Assembly (NCBI RefSeq): GCF_002646595.1
Contig: NZ_PDUD01000025.1
Span: 124,001-188,000 of the forward strand
Direction: 5' to 3'
DNA length: 64,000 nt
Origin: Flavilitoribacter nigricans DSM 23189 = NBRC 102662
GTDB taxonomy: Bacteria; Bacteroidota; Bacteroidia; Chitinophagales; Saprospiraceae
Positions within the stretch are counted from its first letter, which is position 1, and every line of letters begins with the position of its first letter. Made by a program: the position numbers and the translations under genes. Shown one piece after another: positions 1 through 10,140 of the stretch. Under the pieces are notes generated by a model. That model was not told the origin of the DNA. It searched no databases and worked only from the letters and a program-made list of their open reading frames with translations.

Positions 1-254
1 GCCGTCAATAGCATAAAGATATAGGGATCAAATCCCCATGCTATCCGGAAACTTCTAGGCTACGACTTTATCCCGATCATCATATTCTTTTAATTCAGGA
101 GATCCGGCCCGGGGGGCTAGAGGATCCGCCGGAGTTATGCTCCTCCATAAGAATATATTCGATGGTCTCCCCTGGAACTGATCAGTCCCGTTTCAATATC
201 CGAAGGGACTGTGCTTAAAAGAGTTCATTCTCTAAATCTAAAATTCCAATTGCG

Positions 255-2135
255 ATGATACTGAAAAAGATCCGTTTGAAGCCATTTATGATTTTCCTGT
301 TCCTGTCGCCGGTCTGGCTGATCGCTCAGGCCCACGGTGAGGGGGAGATCCCTCAACTGGAAAACCCCATGTCGGTAGAATACCTAAAGAAAAACCTGGA
401 AAAGAAAAGTCCCCGTCTGGTCCTCAACCGGTCCATCGAAAAAGAGCTGAAGCAAAAATTAAAAACCGATCCGGTCCTGCAAAACGTCTACAAGGCCATT
501 CAACTCAACGCGGATGAGATCCGCAAGCAACCGCTGCTCGAGCGCATTCAGATCGGTCGGCGTCTGCTTTCCGTTTCACGCGAAATGCTTTACCGGATGA
601 ATATGTTGGGCATGGTCTACCGGATTGACGGCGATAAAGCCGTTTTGGATCGGATCAACGAAGAACTGATCGCTGTGTGCAATTTCAGTGACTGGAATCC
701 CTCCCACTATCTGGATGTCGCGGAAATGTCGATGGCCGTAGCGATCGGACTGGACTGGACGGCCGGAAAATTACCGAAGTCCACCATCGCCCTGGCCAAA
801 AATGCATTGGTAGAAAAAGGCATCAAACCCAGCTACAACAAAAAGGGCAATACCGGTTGGGTGAATGGCACCAATAACTGGAATCAGGTTTGTCACGGCG
901 GTATGATCGCCGCTGCCATTACCGTAGCCGAAGATGAGCCGGAACTGGCCGCCGAAACCATCCACCGCGCCCTGGAGGGCATGCCGCACGCCCTGGTGGA
1001 ATACGGGCCGGACGGCGTGTATCCGGAAGGATCTACCTACTGGGGGTACGGAACCAGCTTCTCGGTTGTGACCGCGGCGATGTTCGAAAGTGCGTTTGGT
1101 ACGGATTTCGGCCTGGGCGATTATCCTTCCTTTAAGGAAAGTGCCGTGTTCCGGGAATTGTGCAATGCGCCTTCCGGCTGGTATTTCAACTTCGCGGATT
1201 GTGGAGATAAGCGTAGTGAGAACGGGGATTTTACCCTGGCCTGGTTTGCTTCCAAAACGGGTAATCCCGCCTATTTCGAAAAAGAACGCTTTTTGCGACC
1301 GGCCGCCGATATGGGAAAGCTGGGCCGCACGGCGGGGGCAGCCCTGGTCTGGTTGTCCCAGTACGAATCTAAAGCCGGCGAAAAGATGCCTACGGCCTGG
1401 CAGGGTGGTGGAGCTAATCCGATCGTGATCTTTACCGGTGAGGAAAACGATCCGCATCAGTATTACTTTGGCGGCAAAGGCGGTCGCGGTATGGTCAATC
1501 ACGGCAATATGGACGGTGGCTCCTTTATTTTTGAACTGAACGGCGTACGCTGGGTCGTGGATCCGGGTAACCAATCTTACCACGAACTGGAAAAGACGGG
1601 CTTTAATCTCTGGGGCCGTTGCCAGGATTGCGAACGCTGGACCTTGCTTACCAAAAATAATTACGGCCACAGCACCCTGACCATCAACAACGAACTGCAT
1701 CGCACCGAAGGGCTGGCCACCATCACGGATTTTAAAGACGGAAACAAGCCGGAAGCCACCGTAGAAATGTCGGCTACTCTGGGAGATGTGGTCAAAAGTG
1801 CGGAACGACGTTTCGTGAAGGACAGTCCGACTTCCATTCTGATCGAAGACCGTATCGTTACCAACGATGCCACCAAAATGGTTAGCTGGCAACTGATGAC
1901 TACCGCGGATGTGGAGATCACCAAAGGCGGAGCGGTCCTTAAACAAGATGGTAAACAACTTAAACTCGAAAATCTGTCTCATCCCGAACTGACCGTATCG
2001 GTCATTTCCCTGGATCCGGCACCCTTGGAACTGGACCGCCAAATTGAAGGTCTGAAACGAATTGAACTGCGCCTGCCCGCCTATCTGATCGAGGACGGTG
2101 AAGGTTTGATCCGGGTTCGACTGAGTGGTATGTAA
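255..2135 (+). CDS. Heparinase II/III-family polysaccharide lyase
   Basis: Secreted 626-residue protein with an N-terminal signal peptide (hydrophobic stretch at about residues 10-24 ending in IAQA). The helical (alpha/alpha)-toroid half shows the family motif TNNWNQVCHGG at residues 206-216 and YPEGSTYWGYG at 256-266, with Y256 and Y262 or Y265 as candidates for the catalytic tyrosine. The beta-sheet half carries HGNMDGGSF from H416, where H416 and D420 match the metal-site HxxxD region of heparinase II-like enzymes. The family cleaves uronic-acid-containing polysaccharides by beta-elimination; the substrate cannot be read from sequence. It resembles the heparinase II side (PL21/PL38-like) more than heparinase III. 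A strong hairpin follows, so it is probably transcribed separately from the operon that starts at 2349. Confidence 0.85.
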   Translation: MILKKIRLKPFMIFLFLSPVWLIAQAHGEGEIPQLENPMSVEYLKKNLEKKSPRLVLNRSIEKELKQKLKTDPVLQNVYKAIQLNADEIRKQPLLERIQIGRRLLSVSREMLYRMNMLGMVYRIDGDKAVLDRINEELIAVCNFSDWNPSHYLDVAEMSMAVAIGLDWTAGKLPKSTIALAKNALVEKGIKPSYNKKGNTGWVNGTNNWNQVCHGGMIAAAITVAEDEPELAAETIHRALEGMPHALVEYGPDGVYPEGSTYWGYGTSFSVVTAAMFESAFGTDFGLGDYPSFKESAVFRELCNAPSGWYFNFADCGDKRSENGDFTLAWFASKTGNPAYFEKERFLRPAADMGKLGRTAGAALVWLSQYESKAGEKMPTAWQGGGANPIVIFTGEENDPHQYYFGGKGGRGMVNHGNMDGGSFIFELNGVRWVVDPGNQSYHELEKTGFNLWGRCQDCERWTLLTKNNYGHSTLTINNELHRTEGLATITDFKDGNKPEATVEMSATLGDVVKSAERRFVKDSPTSILIEDRIVTNDATKMVSWQLMTTADVEITKGGAVLKQDGKQLKLENLSHPELTVSVISLDPAPLELDRQIEGLKRIELRLPAYLIEDGEGLIRVRLSGM

Positions 2136-2204
2136 TCCACTTTTGTGCAATCGAAGCTCATGATCTTAACGATTGGAGCGTTCGATCCAATGCAAAACTT
2201 TGCT

Positions 2205-2240
2205 ACAGGTTCGTCGGCCCGAAGTGGCCGACGAACCTGT
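2205..2240 (+). terminator. 15-bp perfect hairpin after the first lyase gene
   Basis: Perfect inverted repeat: 15-nt arms at 2205-2219 and 2226-2240 with a 6-nt loop. It lies between the first lyase gene and the next one. No long T run follows (next bases CAAAATTAA), so it may be a terminator or an mRNA-stabilising structure. Confidence 0.65.
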
Positions 2241-2348
2241 CAAAATTAACGCCTGATTTTAGTCGGGCCGCACGTTTGCCTCTTACTGTATTTTATTTCC
2301 CAATTGAATTTCAAAAGCACTTTTCCTCTATTAAATCCAAAGCTTTCC

Positions 2349-4394
2349 ATGAAACGATCTGCTTCGCTGGCCTTATTCATTTTTTGTATGTTCGGTCTGT
2401 CGGCCCAATCACCGGTCGACTGGCGGGAGTTAAAAACCGTGGACGATGTCTGCCGGGCCTATCCCAATAGAATAACCACCTTTTTCGGCACACTTGATCT
2501 CGATCGAAAAGAGCTGATAAAAGTAAAACACGCCTACGAACACGGTAAACCGGCCGCGGCCTGCCGACACCTCCTGGATTATTATAAAAATGGTGAGACT
2601 GCCGACTATCTTCGCCGTGCACTACCTCCTTCTTCGGGGCAATCGGTAGCCGCTGCGGATACCCTGAGTCAGGGTATCTTTACTTTTTACACCCAGAGAG
2701 ACGAAGTGCCGCGACTGCCGGACGGCCGCCTCGACTGGACCTTCGAAGGCCCAGCCGACGATATCGAATGGGCCTGGGCGCTCAACCGACATATCTTTAT
2801 GCGGAGCCTGCTGGATGCCTATTCGGAAACGGGAAATGACCGCTACGCAACGGCCCTGGATCAATACATCAAAGACTGGGTGGTCAGCAGCCTCCCGTAT
2901 CCCGGCGTGAAAAGCAGCACCGCAATGTGGCGCGGACTGGAAGTAAGCTTCCGGGTGAAAAGCTGGGCCGCCGTTTTTTACGGTCTGATCAATAGTGAGG
3001 CCTTTACCGATGCTACTCGTATACTGTTGCTCACCAGTTTTCCCGAGCACGCCCACTACCTGCGGCAATTCCACGCTCAGGGCAACTGGCTGACTATGGA
3101 GTTATCCGCGCTGGCCCGCGGGGCTACCGCCTGGCCGGAATTCAAAAAATCCGGGGAGTGGCTCGAATACTCCCGGGAGACCATGACCGAAAGCTTATTG
3201 GAACAGATCTACCCGGACGGGGTGCAGACCGAACTGACGGCCCATTACCACCGGGTAGCACTGCTCAATTTTGATCTCTTCCGGAAGATCTTCCAGGAAG
3301 CCGGAGCTGCATTACCGGAGGTGTATACGGAAAAGATCGAGCAGATGTGGAATTATCTGGCGTATTCGCTGCGTCCTTCCGGAACTAACCCGCTGAACAA
3401 CGATTCGGATCTGCGAAACTACCAGGCGGCTATCTCGGAGGCAGCGGATGATTTTGACCGGCCGGACTGGAAATACATCGCCACCAACGGTAAGGAGGGC
3501 CGAGCACCGCAGCGTACTTCTGTACTTTTTCCCTACGCCGGGCAGGCCGTCTTTCGCAGTGCCTACGATGCAACCGCGCACTGGACCTTTTTCGATATCG
3601 GTCCCTGGGGATCCGGTCACCAGCACAACGACAAGTTACATTTGTCCATCTCCGCTTACGGGCGGGACCTGCTCGTCGACGGCGGCCGCTTTGCCTACCG
3701 GGGCGCTTTTGCCGACAAATTCCGTCCGTACGCCCGCAGTAGTGCCAGCCATAACCTGGTGCTGATCGACGGACAGGGGCAGGGCCCCGGACCAAGGGAG
3801 ACCGAAGAGGCGCTGACGGAGGATCATTTCAAAACAACGGATAGTTTTGATTATGCCTGGGGAGATTTTGACCAGTTCGAAAAAATTGAAGGTCAGGCCG
3901 GGCATACGCGGGCAGTTACCTACGTGCGGGACCAGTTTTGGGTAGTAGTGGACAAGATCGATACCGACCGACCCCGGGAGGTGAAAACACTCTGGCACTG
4001 GCATCCGGATTGCCAGGTGGAAACCGGTAAAAAAGGACAGGTGGGTACCCGTAATGCTTCGGGGAACCTGACCATTGTGCCGGTCGGCCGCAAAAAATGG
4101 AAACCCGAACAGATCAAGGGTCAAGAAAATCCCCAGCCGCAGGGATGGTACAGTGTGGAATACAACAAAGGTGAGCCGAATGTAGCCAGTATCTACACTA
4201 CCCGGGTGGAAGACGGCGATGCGCTGGTCTGGCTGTTGGTCCCATCGGAAGGGGAAATGCCAAAGCTGAAGGCCAAGGTCCTTTCCCGCACTGACGAGGG
4301 TGTAAAAATGGAAGTGAAAAGCCGTACGGGCAAATGGCAATTATTCGTACCTTATGCTAACGGTGTCTTAGCCAGTTGCCAGTTTACGCCATAA
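2349..4394 (+). CDS. Heparinase II/III-family polysaccharide lyase (heparinase III-like)
   Basis: About 681 residues when started at the ATG at 2349, which places a signal peptide (MKRSASLALF... ending SAQ) at the N terminus; an in-frame ATG at 2304 would add 15 residues before the signal and is less likely. The N-terminal toroid domain runs to about residue 350, with an NWLTMEL segment. The C-terminal heparinase II/III domain has the classic HxHxD motif GHQHNDKLHL at H424, H426, D428, followed by LLVDGGR. The layout matches PL12/PL15/PL17-type lyases acting on heparin-, alginate- or glucuronan-like polymers. First gene of a tight run: the next ATG abuts its stop codon, so co-transcription and translational coupling are likely. 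Confidence 0.87.
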   Translation: MKRSASLALFIFCMFGLSAQSPVDWRELKTVDDVCRAYPNRITTFFGTLDLDRKELIKVKHAYEHGKPAAACRHLLDYYKNGETADYLRRALPPSSGQSVAAADTLSQGIFTFYTQRDEVPRLPDGRLDWTFEGPADDIEWAWALNRHIFMRSLLDAYSETGNDRYATALDQYIKDWVVSSLPYPGVKSSTAMWRGLEVSFRVKSWAAVFYGLINSEAFTDATRILLLTSFPEHAHYLRQFHAQGNWLTMELSALARGATAWPEFKKSGEWLEYSRETMTESLLEQIYPDGVQTELTAHYHRVALLNFDLFRKIFQEAGAALPEVYTEKIEQMWNYLAYSLRPSGTNPLNNDSDLRNYQAAISEAADDFDRPDWKYIATNGKEGRAPQRTSVLFPYAGQAVFRSAYDATAHWTFFDIGPWGSGHQHNDKLHLSISAYGRDLLVDGGRFAYRGAFADKFRPYARSSASHNLVLIDGQGQGPGPRETEEALTEDHFKTTDSFDYAWGDFDQFEKIEGQAGHTRAVTYVRDQFWVVVDKIDTDRPREVKTLWHWHPDCQVETGKKGQVGTRNASGNLTIVPVGRKKWKPEQIKGQENPQPQGWYSVEYNKGEPNVASIYTTRVEDGDALVWLLVPSEGEMPKLKAKVLSRTDEGVKMEVKSRTGKWQLFVPYANGVLASCQFTP

Positions 4395-4406
4395 ATGCCT
4401 TTAGTT

Positions 4407-5720
4407 ATGAAGACTCATTTTCCCGGGATCGTATGTTTATTGCTTTTGACCATTTGTATGGGCTTGGGGAAAGTGAAAATGGCCGCACAGGATTGCCTGC
4501 CGGAAGGGATCATTTTTGATTCCCAGGCAGGCATTGATGCTTTTGCCAACGATCATCCCGGTTGTACGACCATCCTGGGAGACGTGATCATCCAGGAAAG
4601 TACTCCCGGCAATATTAAGAATCTGAACGGCTTATCGGTGCTAACGGCTTTCGGTGATTACCTGGAGATCCACGACAACGAGGCCCTGACGGACCTGACT
4701 GGGCTGGGAAACATCGAAACAATTGCCGGAGGACTGAATATTTTCGGAAATCCCGGCCTGGAAAAGCTGACGGGGCTGGAAAAGCTGAACTTTATTGGCG
4801 GCAGCCTGCGGATAGCCCTGAATCACCAGTTACGCAGCATTGAAGCGCTGAACGAATTACAAACGGTTGTTGAAGATCTGACGGTCTCCGATAATCTGCT
4901 CCTGTCGAGCCTGTTTGGCCTGCATAAGGTAGACACCATCGGCGGCTATCTGCTGATCCTGACCAGTGGGGAACTGACGAATTTACGCGGACTGGATGCT
5001 CTGCGAGGAATCGGCAAAGGTTTACTGATAGAAAGCAATGAAAAATTGATAGACCTCCGGGGACTGGATAAGGTCACCAGTATCGGTGGGAATTGTATCA
5101 TCGTGAACAACCAAAGTCTCCGCTCGCTGGACGGCCTCAATGCGGTGACGGCCATCGATGGTAAACTGCAGGTCGCCCTGAATCCCTTCCTGGAAGATCT
5201 CGTTGCCCTGAAAAAACTGAAAAGCATCAGAGGTTTATTGCAGATCTACGCCAATGTCGGTCTGAAAAGTCTTTCGGGCCTGGAAAATATAGATGCCGCG
5301 GGCATTGAAGACCTGGCGATTCTGGCCTCGGATATACTGACTGTCTGCCACGTGCAGAGCATCTGCGATTATCTGGGCCTGTCGGCCAATCAGGCATCCA
5401 TCTCCATGAATGGGAACGGATGCAATGTCCGATCTCAGATCCTGGAGCGATGTCAGCGCCGGGGGACTGGGGGGAGACCCGCGCCTCCGAAAGATCCGGT
5501 GTTTTTTCCCAACCCAACCAGTGGCCTGGTTACGATTGATGCGGAGACACTGGCGGATGCGGCGACCTATGAGGTTGCCGATGCACTGGGCCGGATACTA
5601 TTAGAGGGAGCACTGGAAGGAAAGCAATTTGATCTGTCCGAACTGGCGGCCGGGATCTATTTCGTGAAGATCAAAACGGAAGAACTGGAGCTGTTGCGGA
5701 AGATCGTAAAGGTCAATTGA
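4407..5720 (+). CDS. T9SS-exported leucine-rich-repeat (receptor L-domain-like) protein
   Basis: 437 residues from the ATG at 4407 (an ATG at 4395, touching the previous stop, adds four residues). A signal peptide is followed from about residue 55 to 300 by roughly 23-residue repeats of the type NLxGLxxLxxIxGxLxIxxNxxL, as in receptor L-domain/leucine-rich repeats. Residues about 365-437 form a Por-type C-terminal sorting domain (FFPNPTSG, then GRILLEG, then LAAGIYFVKI), so export by the type IX system and surface anchoring or release are expected. No catalytic motif is visible. Its place between two lyase genes suggests a surface binding or adhesion role in polysaccharide handling (inference). 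Confidence 0.82.
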   Translation: MKTHFPGIVCLLLLTICMGLGKVKMAAQDCLPEGIIFDSQAGIDAFANDHPGCTTILGDVIIQESTPGNIKNLNGLSVLTAFGDYLEIHDNEALTDLTGLGNIETIAGGLNIFGNPGLEKLTGLEKLNFIGGSLRIALNHQLRSIEALNELQTVVEDLTVSDNLLLSSLFGLHKVDTIGGYLLILTSGELTNLRGLDALRGIGKGLLIESNEKLIDLRGLDKVTSIGGNCIIVNNQSLRSLDGLNAVTAIDGKLQVALNPFLEDLVALKKLKSIRGLLQIYANVGLKSLSGLENIDAAGIEDLAILASDILTVCHVQSICDYLGLSANQASISMNGNGCNVRSQILERCQRRGTGGRPAPPKDPVFFPNPTSGLVTIDAETLADAATYEVADALGRILLEGALEGKQFDLSELAAGIYFVKIKTEELELLRKIVKVN

Positions 5721-5772
5721 TCGCGCTTAGGGTGGCCTGACGCTTTGACCAATTTAGTAAAAAGAAAAACCA

Positions 5773-7929
5773 ATGAGTTTAAACAAGTACCTTCTGCTGA
5801 TCCTGCTGGCGGGGATGAGCCTTCCCGGCTGTTCCCCGGCTGCTTATGAGGATATATCCACGCCGACCGGGGGCAATGACCGCGAGCATCCCTTTCTCAT
5901 CGTAAAAAAAGAACAGTTCCCGGCACTCCGGCAGCGGGCGGCGGCAGAGCCCTGGACCTCCATCAAAGCGGATGCCCTCCGGCGATCGGATGCCGGCTTC
6001 ACCTGGAGAAATAACAATTCCCAGAATGCCTACGGCCTCCAGGATTATATTGGGGCGGCCGCGCTGGCCTACATCCTCGATGAATCGCGCACTTCCCTGC
6101 ACGCGGGCCGGGTACGGGATGCTATTCTGGAACATTACGCCCGACTGGATCTGAGTGAAGACCGGGACTGGGGTGGGGTAGTACCCAACCTGGGGTCCTT
6201 TTTTGTGGCTATCCTGTCGCTGGATATTGTGTACGATGCGCTGACCCCGGAAGAGGTGCTGGCCTGCGAAAAAGTGATCACGGATCAGATCTTTATCTTA
6301 AAGCGGGAAGGTTCCTGGGCCGATGTACGTCGCGGTACGCACGGAGCCTGGGATATTTACCGGGGAGATCGTACGGAGCCGGATGATGCCTATTACGCCG
6401 GCATCATGCAGCAGGTCACCGAAGATGGCGTTTCGCCGGTTACCATTCATTACGCCTGGGAAAGAGTTGGTGGCGGGGACAGCCGTATTTCCAAATCCGG
6501 GTATATGGACGTGCTGGAATTTACGGGGATCGACCGGCGCTATTACCAAAATGAAAGATTGCAGAAATTCCACCGCTGGCTTTTCGGATCCAGTGTGAAT
6601 GCAGCCAAAGAAATGGCGATCATCGGGGATATGCTGCCCACCCAGAGTCTGCACAACGACATGCTTCACCGCAGAGCGGGTAATTTTGACGAAGAAGCAG
6701 CTGCCTACGCGGCCTGGTTTCACGAAGGACGCCCGGCCCAGGGGAATATTCTCACCTATATCATTCCCCAGAATGCGTTGCCGGCACCCAAGGTACCCGA
6801 AAGCCAGTGGTACCCGAACGGCGGGGCCTTTTTCCGCGAAAAACCGGACGATCCGGACGGATTACAAGGAGTACTTTACAATATAAAAAGCCAGGATGAA
6901 TGGCATACCCACCAGGAAACCAATGGTCTGGCCTTATCCGGCCTGGGTAACCGCCTCCTGGTGAACGGCGGTCGCCTGGGAGCGCCTACCCGTCCCGCAC
7001 CCCTCAACAATACCCTCACTATCGATGGAAAGGAACACGCTTCCCGGCTGGGCAAAGGTATTTTGGAAGGTTTTACTACGGATCAGCTGGATTACGCCTG
7101 TGGAGCAGCGGGGCCCGCTTTGCCCGGTGATGAACATCTGCGAAGTCTGTTGCTCGTCCACGCTGAGGGCAGCGTTAGGCCGTATTTTCTGTTGCTGGAC
7201 GAGGTCGTTTCCAGCCCCGGGGAAGCGGTGCACAGTTATTTTCATCCTGCGAACGAGACCCGGATTGAAACGCTCAGCGAGGGCAGCGTATATACCGCTC
7301 CAATTGATCATTATCCGACCGTTCCCGGAGCTCAGTTAGGTTTCTTTTTTGCCACCCCACCCCAGCGGGTGCAGATCGAAAAGGTGCCGGGAGCCGTTCC
7401 CGAGCGGTATGCGAATTATCCGGAACACAATCGGCTGGAAGTCATTTATCCCGCTGAGCGCGCCTTGGAGGTGCCAATCGCGACGGTATTGTTTCCCCAC
7501 CGGAAAAGTGAAGCCCTACCGCCTTTTGAACGGATAACTACCGCAAAGTATCAAGGGGGCACGATCGCCCACGGCAACGGGACCAGCGATATCCTGCTCA
7601 CCGGCTCCGGTTCGGATCAGCAGCAATACGGGGAGGTCCGTTTCCGGGCAAATTCCGTACTGTACCGGGAAAATAACGGTGTGCTTAACTGGTTTTTCCT
7701 CCGGCAGGGCCGGCATTTTGCTAATGGTACACTTTCGCTGGATGCGACCGCCCCGGTCAGCATTTTTATGCAAAGCAATACCGGCGCGATCACTTCCGAT
7801 GGCGCAGAACTCACGCTCAAAGGCCCCGGCGTGGAAAATATTCAATTCGACGGGGCGGTTCAGGATCTGGAACGGACCAGCGGCGTTCTGCGGGTACAGC
7901 TACCGGCCGGTACCATCCGGATGCAGTGA
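5773..7929 (+). CDS. Heparinase II/III-family lipoprotein lyase
   Basis: 718 residues with a lipoprotein signal: hydrophobic stretch then LPGC with lipidation Cys at residue 20. The N-terminal toroid domain covers about residues 40-330. The C-terminal beta-sandwich opens with DEWHTHQETNG, where H378 and H380 fit the His/metal site of heparinase II/III-like proteins, followed by LLVNGGR. The substrate is unknown. The gene lies 52 nt after the LRR gene and about 48 nt before the PL8 gene on the same strand, so it belongs to the same operon. Being a lipoprotein, it probably acts in the periplasm or on the cell surface, after or beside the soluble lyases. Confidence 0.82.
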   Translation: MSLNKYLLLILLAGMSLPGCSPAAYEDISTPTGGNDREHPFLIVKKEQFPALRQRAAAEPWTSIKADALRRSDAGFTWRNNNSQNAYGLQDYIGAAALAYILDESRTSLHAGRVRDAILEHYARLDLSEDRDWGGVVPNLGSFFVAILSLDIVYDALTPEEVLACEKVITDQIFILKREGSWADVRRGTHGAWDIYRGDRTEPDDAYYAGIMQQVTEDGVSPVTIHYAWERVGGGDSRISKSGYMDVLEFTGIDRRYYQNERLQKFHRWLFGSSVNAAKEMAIIGDMLPTQSLHNDMLHRRAGNFDEEAAAYAAWFHEGRPAQGNILTYIIPQNALPAPKVPESQWYPNGGAFFREKPDDPDGLQGVLYNIKSQDEWHTHQETNGLALSGLGNRLLVNGGRLGAPTRPAPLNNTLTIDGKEHASRLGKGILEGFTTDQLDYACGAAGPALPGDEHLRSLLLVHAEGSVRPYFLLLDEVVSSPGEAVHSYFHPANETRIETLSEGSVYTAPIDHYPTVPGAQLGFFFATPPQRVQIEKVPGAVPERYANYPEHNRLEVIYPAERALEVPIATVLFPHRKSEALPPFERITTAKYQGGTIAHGNGTSDILLTGSGSDQQQYGEVRFRANSVLYRENNGVLNWFFLRQGRHFANGTLSLDATAPVSIFMQSNTGAITSDGAELTLKGPGVENIQFDGAVQDLERTSGVLRVQLPAGTIRMQ

Positions 7930-7977
7930 TCGGCTATTTTGAGCTCGATCCATCTAACAAACGAAAACCAACAACCA

Positions 7978-10119
7978 ATGACACGCATTTTACTGATCAT
8001 CCTCCTATGCCTCGGAGGAGACGAGCTTCGGGCCAATCCGGATCTGGAAACCATTCGCAATCGCTTTGTAGCAGAACTCATGGCGCCAACACTTGATGAG
8101 AGCAGCGTCAGAAAGATCCTGTCGGAACAGCAGGCAGACGGCACCTGGCCGGATATCAATTACCAGGATGTTTCCCGTACAGGTTTTGAACACGGTACCC
8201 ATCTTTCCCGCATGGTCGAACTGAGTCGGGCCTATAAAAAAGAGGGCAATACCTATTATGACAGCAAGGTGGTAAAAACGGCCATCTATAAAGCGCTGGA
8301 CTACTGGTTGGCCAACGATTTCATCTGCGACAACTGGTGGTGGAATCAGATCGGCACGCCCGACCGGATGGTGCAGACTTTCCTCATTTTTGACGACGAG
8401 TTGAGTGCAACGCAAAAAGAAAAGGCCCGACCGATCATCACCCGGGCCAATATCAATGCCTGGGGTGCCCGCCCGGGCGGCGACCGGATCAAGATCGCCG
8501 GCATCCAGGGACGTTACGCTTTATTCCTGCGGGACAGCGAAATGCTCGACGAAGCGGTAGGGGTGATCATTGAAGAGATTAAAACATCCGAAGGCCGGGG
8601 ACTGCAGGTGGATATGAGTTTTCATCACCGGCACGATCGGGTTAACAATACCTTATCCTACGGGAAAGGGTACGCCGACGCTTTCGCGGACTGGGCCGTC
8701 AAGTTAAAGGGCACAAAATACCGCATCCCCGAAAAACGCCTGGCCCTGCTGATCGATTATTACCTGGATGGGATCTGCCAGATGATGCCGTACGGCAAAT
8801 ACCCCGACCCCGGAGCTAAAAACCGGAGTGTCAGCCGGAAGGGAACGTTGGGGAGTTACGACACGGATACTCCGGAAAAACTGAGCAGCGTCACGGATTA
8901 CCGATCGGACGAACTGGAGAATATCATTGCAGTTCGTAAGGGCGCAACAAGCCCGGCCCGAGCGGCGAACCGCTTTTTCTGGCACTCGGAATATTTCAGC
9001 CACCAGCGGCCGGATTTCTTTACTTCCGCGCGGATGTATTCGCGGCGCAATCACAGTATGGAAGAACCCTACAACAGTGAAGGGCTCAAGAACCACCATC
9101 TGGGCGAAGGTTCGAATTTTATCTCCCGCACCGGCACCGAATACCAGGATATCTTTCCGGTATTGGACTGGCACAAGATACCCGGTACGACCGTCATACA
9201 GAACGACCGTTTGCCGGACCCGGACGAGATCCAGAAAAAAGGACTGAGCGATTTTGTCGGTGGCGTATCGAACGGCACCTACGGCGCGGCGGCTTTTGAT
9301 TTTATCAGTCCCTACGATCCTTTGCAAGCGAAAAAAGCCTGGTTTATGTTTGACCGGGAGTTTGTTTGCCTGGGAGCCGGCATCACCGCCCGTGGTTCCG
9401 CACCGGTAGTTACCACCCTGAACCAATGTCATCTGCGGGGAGACGTTGTCGTGCACAATGCCGAGGGTACGCTGAGTCTTCCTCGCGGCACCCACGATCT
9501 GAAAAGGGTAGAATGGGTGTTGCACGACAGTATTGCGTATTTCCTACAGGCACCCGCAACGGTCCAGGTCAGTAATGAAACTGCTACCGGAAGCTGGTGG
9601 GGTATCAGTCACCAGTCTACTACCAGCCGGGAAGCGCTCCAAATGCCGGTTTTTAAATTGTGGGTAGATCATGGCTCCCGACCGGGGAATGAAAGTTATG
9701 CCTATACCGTATTGCCGGCAGTAGATGAGAAAACCGCTGCGGACTACCAGCGGGATCCGCAGGTGGAGATCCTGAGCAATACCCCCGACCTGCAGGCGGT
9801 GCGGCATCAGGGACTGCAACTTATTCAAGCGGTTTTTTATAAAAGCGGGACTCTATCCCTTGGCGATAAACTGCAGGTCCGTATGGACGGTCCGGGTATG
9901 ATTATGTTGCAATTGGCGGGAGGAAAAATAAATGAGATTAGCGTGGCCGATCCGTCCCGTAAGTTCCGGACCATGCGTTTCGACATCAGCGCCCCGGTGA
10001 TTACGGATCATCCGAAGGTTCGTACGGACCGCAATACTTCCAAGGGAAAAACTACATTTACCATCGAGCTGCCCCAGGACGGCTACGCGGGACAGAGTGT
10101 CACCTTTGGGGTGCAATAA
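7978..10119 (+). CDS. Polysaccharide lyase family 8-like protein (hyaluronate/chondroitin AC/xanthan lyase type)
   Basis: 713 residues from the ATG at 7978, which starts a signal peptide (MTRILLIILLCLGG); an upstream ATG at 7939 would bury it. The helical domain shows the aromatic patch NWWWNQIGTP (W122, N123), H217/H219 followed by YGKGY with Y228 nine residues after H219, and NRSVSRKG (R283, R287), as in PL8 lyases. PL8 enzymes use Asn, His, Tyr and Arg. By my by-eye alignment the usual Asn position (GANxxW/D segment) is Asp169 (GGDRIKIA), so activity or substrate may differ. A C-terminal beta-sandwich region follows. It is the fourth gene of the lyase run and precedes the BNR_4 gene by 21 nt. 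Confidence 0.85.
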   Translation: MTRILLIILLCLGGDELRANPDLETIRNRFVAELMAPTLDESSVRKILSEQQADGTWPDINYQDVSRTGFEHGTHLSRMVELSRAYKKEGNTYYDSKVVKTAIYKALDYWLANDFICDNWWWNQIGTPDRMVQTFLIFDDELSATQKEKARPIITRANINAWGARPGGDRIKIAGIQGRYALFLRDSEMLDEAVGVIIEEIKTSEGRGLQVDMSFHHRHDRVNNTLSYGKGYADAFADWAVKLKGTKYRIPEKRLALLIDYYLDGICQMMPYGKYPDPGAKNRSVSRKGTLGSYDTDTPEKLSSVTDYRSDELENIIAVRKGATSPARAANRFFWHSEYFSHQRPDFFTSARMYSRRNHSMEEPYNSEGLKNHHLGEGSNFISRTGTEYQDIFPVLDWHKIPGTTVIQNDRLPDPDEIQKKGLSDFVGGVSNGTYGAAAFDFISPYDPLQAKKAWFMFDREFVCLGAGITARGSAPVVTTLNQCHLRGDVVVHNAEGTLSLPRGTHDLKRVEWVLHDSIAYFLQAPATVQVSNETATGSWWGISHQSTTSREALQMPVFKLWVDHGSRPGNESYAYTVLPAVDEKTAADYQRDPQVEILSNTPDLQAVRHQGLQLIQAVFYKSGTLSLGDKLQVRMDGPGMIMLQLAGGKINEISVADPSRKFRTMRFDISAPVITDHPKVRTDRNTSKGKTTFTIELPQDGYAGQSVTFGVQ

Positions 10120-10140
10120 TCAGCTAACGACCTTATAAAA

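Noticed and set aside
771-2150. Long 459-codon minus-strand frame across the first lyase gene
   Set aside because: Shadow of the real gene: its translation lacks domain motifs while the plus strand encodes a full heparinase-type protein with signal peptide.
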